A DNA stretch of 64,000 bases from Ga0077555 sp050187415 (GTDB lineage: Bacteria > Pseudomonadota > Alphaproteobacteria > Rhizobiales > Hyphomicrobiaceae). A program made the position numbers and the translations under genes. Shown one piece after another: positions 62,142 through 64,000 of this stretch. Within the stretch, counting starts at the first letter, position 1, and every line of letters begins with the position of its first letter. The stretch lies in contig JBFWXN010000004.1 in assembly GCA_050187415.1 (NCBI GenBank), forward strand, positions 1 to 64,000, read 5' to 3'. Below the pieces are notes generated by a model, which ran no database searches, was not told the origin of the DNA, and saw only the letters and a program-made list of their open reading frames with translations.

Positions 62142-63605
62142 TCAGCGACCGGTCTCCGGCGGCGAATCGGCCTGATGCACCGACCTCGCAAGGCGAACAC
62201 CGACAATGATCCCCGCCAACGCCCCGATCGCAGAGCACACCGTCAGATAGCGCAAGATGCAGTTGTCGGCGAAGCACTCGGTCGAAACGACGCTGGCGAG
62301 CACAATCGACAGCATGCCGCCGAGAATGGCGCCGCCCATCAATCCCAACAGGGCATACGTGATGCTTTGCCCAATATTGCTCGAGGCGTCCGGGGATGGC
62401 GCGTCGTCTTCGGCGGAGAGCGGCTCCTCTGACTGATCGAGCCAGCTCAGATCGGGGCGTTCGCTTTTCGGGATGGAGCTGCCGCCGCTGATCCGCCGAG
62501 AGGCCGGTTGCAGTTGATCGAGCGACGGGCGAGCCGAGCCGCTTCCGGCGCCGACCGCCCGTCGCGGTCCGGCGACGGAGGGCGCTACCGGGCGTGAGCC
62601 CTCCCGGCGGACGGAGGCCTCAGGCTGCCTTTGCGAACCCGGACCATGCTCCTCGCGGGCCGCCGCGCTGCCCGGCGGACGCATTGGTTGACGCAGTGGC
62701 TCCGCCCGAAACAGGAGCTCGCGCCATTCGACGACCGACTGCGGGCGATCCTCGATCTTGACGGCGAGGCCGCGATCGATCGCATCGAGAAAGCTTCCGC
62801 GATAGGGGGCGGTCGCCAGCCGCGAGAGAGGCTGGATGTCGTCTCGAATGATCCGCTCGGTGGCGTCTGGAGGCAGCTTGCCGCTGATAGCCCTGTAAAG
62901 CGTGGCGGAAAGCGCATAGATATCGGTCCAGGGGCCCTGCAACTCCGGACGGGATGTGTACTGTTCGGGCGGCGAATAGCCATGCTTGACGATGGCGGAC
63001 AGTGCGCGGGCGCGACCCCTGATCGATTCGCGCGCCGATCCGAAATCGATCAGAACAGGGCGGCCGTCGTCGCGGATCAGCAGGTTGTCCGGTGAAATGT
63101 CGCGATGCATCATGTTGTGGCGATGCACCTCTTCGAGGGCGCTGAGCAACGGCATCAGCAGACGATCGAGGTCCTCCTGCGATGGGGCCCGGCCGAGCTC
63201 CTTCAGCCACTGCACCATGTCGACGCCGGCCTCGTATCCGAGGACGATATAGGCGGTGCCGTTCGCCTCGAAAATGCTGGCCACGTCCACGATCGCCGGG
63301 TGCTTGAATTTGGCGAGCGCACGGGCTTCGGTTACGAAACGCTCGAGCCCCCATTTGTAGGTGCCGTCGCTGGTGGAGGTCGGCAGAACGCTGCGTCCGT
63401 GGCGGTAGCTGAAGGCGTGCGGAAAGTATTCCTTGATCGCGTAGAGCTTGGCGAGACCCTCGTGCTCGGCGAGATAGGTGATGCCGAACCCCCCGGCGCC
63501 GAGAACCTCGCGGATCACATAGTGGTCGACGCGCGTCCCCGACGGCAGCGGGTAGCGCAACTGGGTCTCGCTGCCCGGTGGCCTATGCTGCTCGGACTCG
63601 CTCAT
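62142..63605 (-). CDS. Membrane-anchored Ser/Thr protein kinase
   Basis: The 487-residue protein has a Hanks-type kinase domain at about 25-295. The glycine loop is VLGAGGFGITYLAEHE, the ATP lysine is Lys58 in YAIKEYFP, the catalytic loop is HRD (167-169) in MMHRDISPDNLLI, and DFG is at 187-189. A low-complexity Ser/Pro/Arg-rich linker (about 310-415) leads to two C-terminal membrane helices (near SITYALLGLMGGAILGGML and VCSAIGALAGIIVGVRLA). It is probably an active inner-membrane kinase facing the cytoplasm. Upstream, on the same strand, is an OmpA-family gene that runs off the window. Confidence 0.92.
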   Translation of the reverse strand: MSESEQHRPPGSETQLRYPLPSGTRVDHYVIREVLGAGGFGITYLAEHEGLAKLYAIKEYFPHAFSYRHGRSVLPTSTSDGTYKWGLERFVTEARALAKFKHPAIVDVASIFEANGTAYIVLGYEAGVDMVQWLKELGRAPSQEDLDRLLMPLLSALEEVHRHNMMHRDISPDNLLIRDDGRPVLIDFGSARESIRGRARALSAIVKHGYSPPEQYTSRPELQGPWTDIYALSATLYRAISGKLPPDATERIIRDDIQPLSRLATAPYRGSFLDAIDRGLAVKIEDRPQSVVEWRELLFRAEPLRQPMRPPGSAAAREEHGPGSQRQPEASVRREGSRPVAPSVAGPRRAVGAGSGSARPSLDQLQPASRRISGGSSIPKSERPDLSWLDQSEEPLSAEDDAPSPDASSNIGQSITYALLGLMGGAILGGMLSIVLASVVSTECFADNCILRYLTVCSAIGALAGIIVGVRLARSVHQADSPPETGR

Positions 63606-63727
63606 GACCGTTGCCGCATCCCGCTCTCCGGCGCCTGAGATATCTTGCTTCGACTATCTCACCCTGCGCCGCTCTCCACCAGAGACCTCGTGTGCCGGGC
63701 ATGAACGTGTCCAAGCCACAGGGCCGA

Positions 63728-64000
63728 TTATCGACGTTGCTGATCCGCGGTCTGCGCGGTCCAATTGATGACCTGGACACGGCGGTTCGCGGGGCCGCGC
63801 GGATTGCGCGGATCTTTCAATTGCGATTCGCCGAAGCCACGGGCGACCAAAACCTCGGGCGCGATCTTGAAGTGCTCGATCAGGAATTGTCGCACGGCTT
63901 GGGCGCGGCGGTCCGAGAGCGCCACATTGTAGGATCGCGTCCCTCGTGCGTCGGTATGACCGGCGATGACGAAGCGCTCCTTTGCGAGACGCGGATCGGT
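63728..64000 (-). CDS. OmpA-family protein, C-terminal part
   Basis: The window ends inside the gene; 90 C-terminal residues are visible. They show the OmpA/MotB peptidoglycan-binding pattern: FVIAGHTDARGTRSYNVALS, then DRRAQAVRQFL and the end RGPANRRVQVINW. The domain binds the meso-diaminopimelate of peptidoglycan. It lies 122 bases upstream of the kinase gene on the same strand and so may share an operon with it. The N-terminus, which would tell an outer-membrane barrel from a lipoprotein, is outside the window. Confidence 0.9.
   Translation of the reverse strand, partial: TDPRLAKERFVIAGHTDARGTRSYNVALSDRRAQAVRQFLIEHFKIAPEVLVARGFGESQLKDPRNPRGPANRRVQVINWTAQTADQQRR

Overview
The window is high-GC, densely coded bacterial chromosome, most likely from an alphaproteobacterium of the order Hyphomicrobiales (inference). 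Supporting signs are the block of an SUV3-like helicase, an S4 RNA-binding protein, ferredoxin FdxA and a CarD regulator, a Ku/LigD end-joining operon, and many soil-type catabolic genes. There is no rRNA, CRISPR array or prophage. The only mobile-element trace is the 3' end of an IS630-type transposase gene at the left edge.

Layout. 1-5.6 kb: transposase remnant, an AsmA-like protein, a two-subunit 3-oxoacid CoA-transferase, an SMP-30 lactonase and a TauE/SafE permease. 5.65-9 kb: an exported PAAR-repeat protein followed by an exported TPR-CHAT (caspase-like) protein, then a small secreted EF-hand protein. 9.1-11 kb: an ETHE1/Blh-type metallo-hydrolase and a second TauE permease, a probable sulfur pair. 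11-14 kb: a luciferase-like oxidoreductase and two SDRs. 14-21 kb: housekeeping block (DUF3108, helicase, S4, FdxA, CarD with a histone-H1-like tail). 21-25.6 kb: a secreted nuclease, an SDR lacking its catalytic Tyr, RarA, a His/Tyr-rich exported protein and a Crp-type regulator.

25.6-34 kb is a catabolic accessory region: MFS transporter, two flavin monooxygenase-like enzymes, a frameshifted GYD-domain gene, an amidase translationally coupled to an AtzG/GatC-like small subunit, a SnoaL-like protein and a NodU-type carbamoyltransferase. 34-42 kb holds a TlpA-like thioredoxin overlapping a Tat-exported transglutaminase, membrane proteins including a fatty-acid-hydroxylase family member in lower-GC DNA, an orphan TRAP binding protein, an XRE regulator and two unrecognised convergent genes whose ends overlap. 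42-47 kb is a stress cluster: Hsp20, a fusion of protein-L-isoaspartate methyltransferase with an erythromycin-esterase domain, CbpA and CbpM, ending near tRNA-Leu(TAA).

47-50 kb carries a quinol-monooxygenase-like gene, a class III CoA transferase, RNase HII and OsmC. 50-53.6 kb is an NHEJ operon in which LigD is split: ku, then a phosphoesterase-polymerase gene, then a separate ATP-dependent ligase. 53.8-61.2 kb looks like one regulon: a class III aminotransferase divergent from a GntR/FCD regulator with a 22-bp palindromic operator between them, followed by hydantoinase A and B and a Fe(3+)-type periplasmic binding protein. The right edge has a membrane-anchored Ser/Thr kinase and the C-terminus of an OmpA-family protein.

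The best candidates for something undescribed are the exported PAAR/CHAT pair, the methyltransferase-esterase fusion in its chaperone context, the amidase with its coupled small subunit, and the split, reordered LigD. No complete new system was proven.
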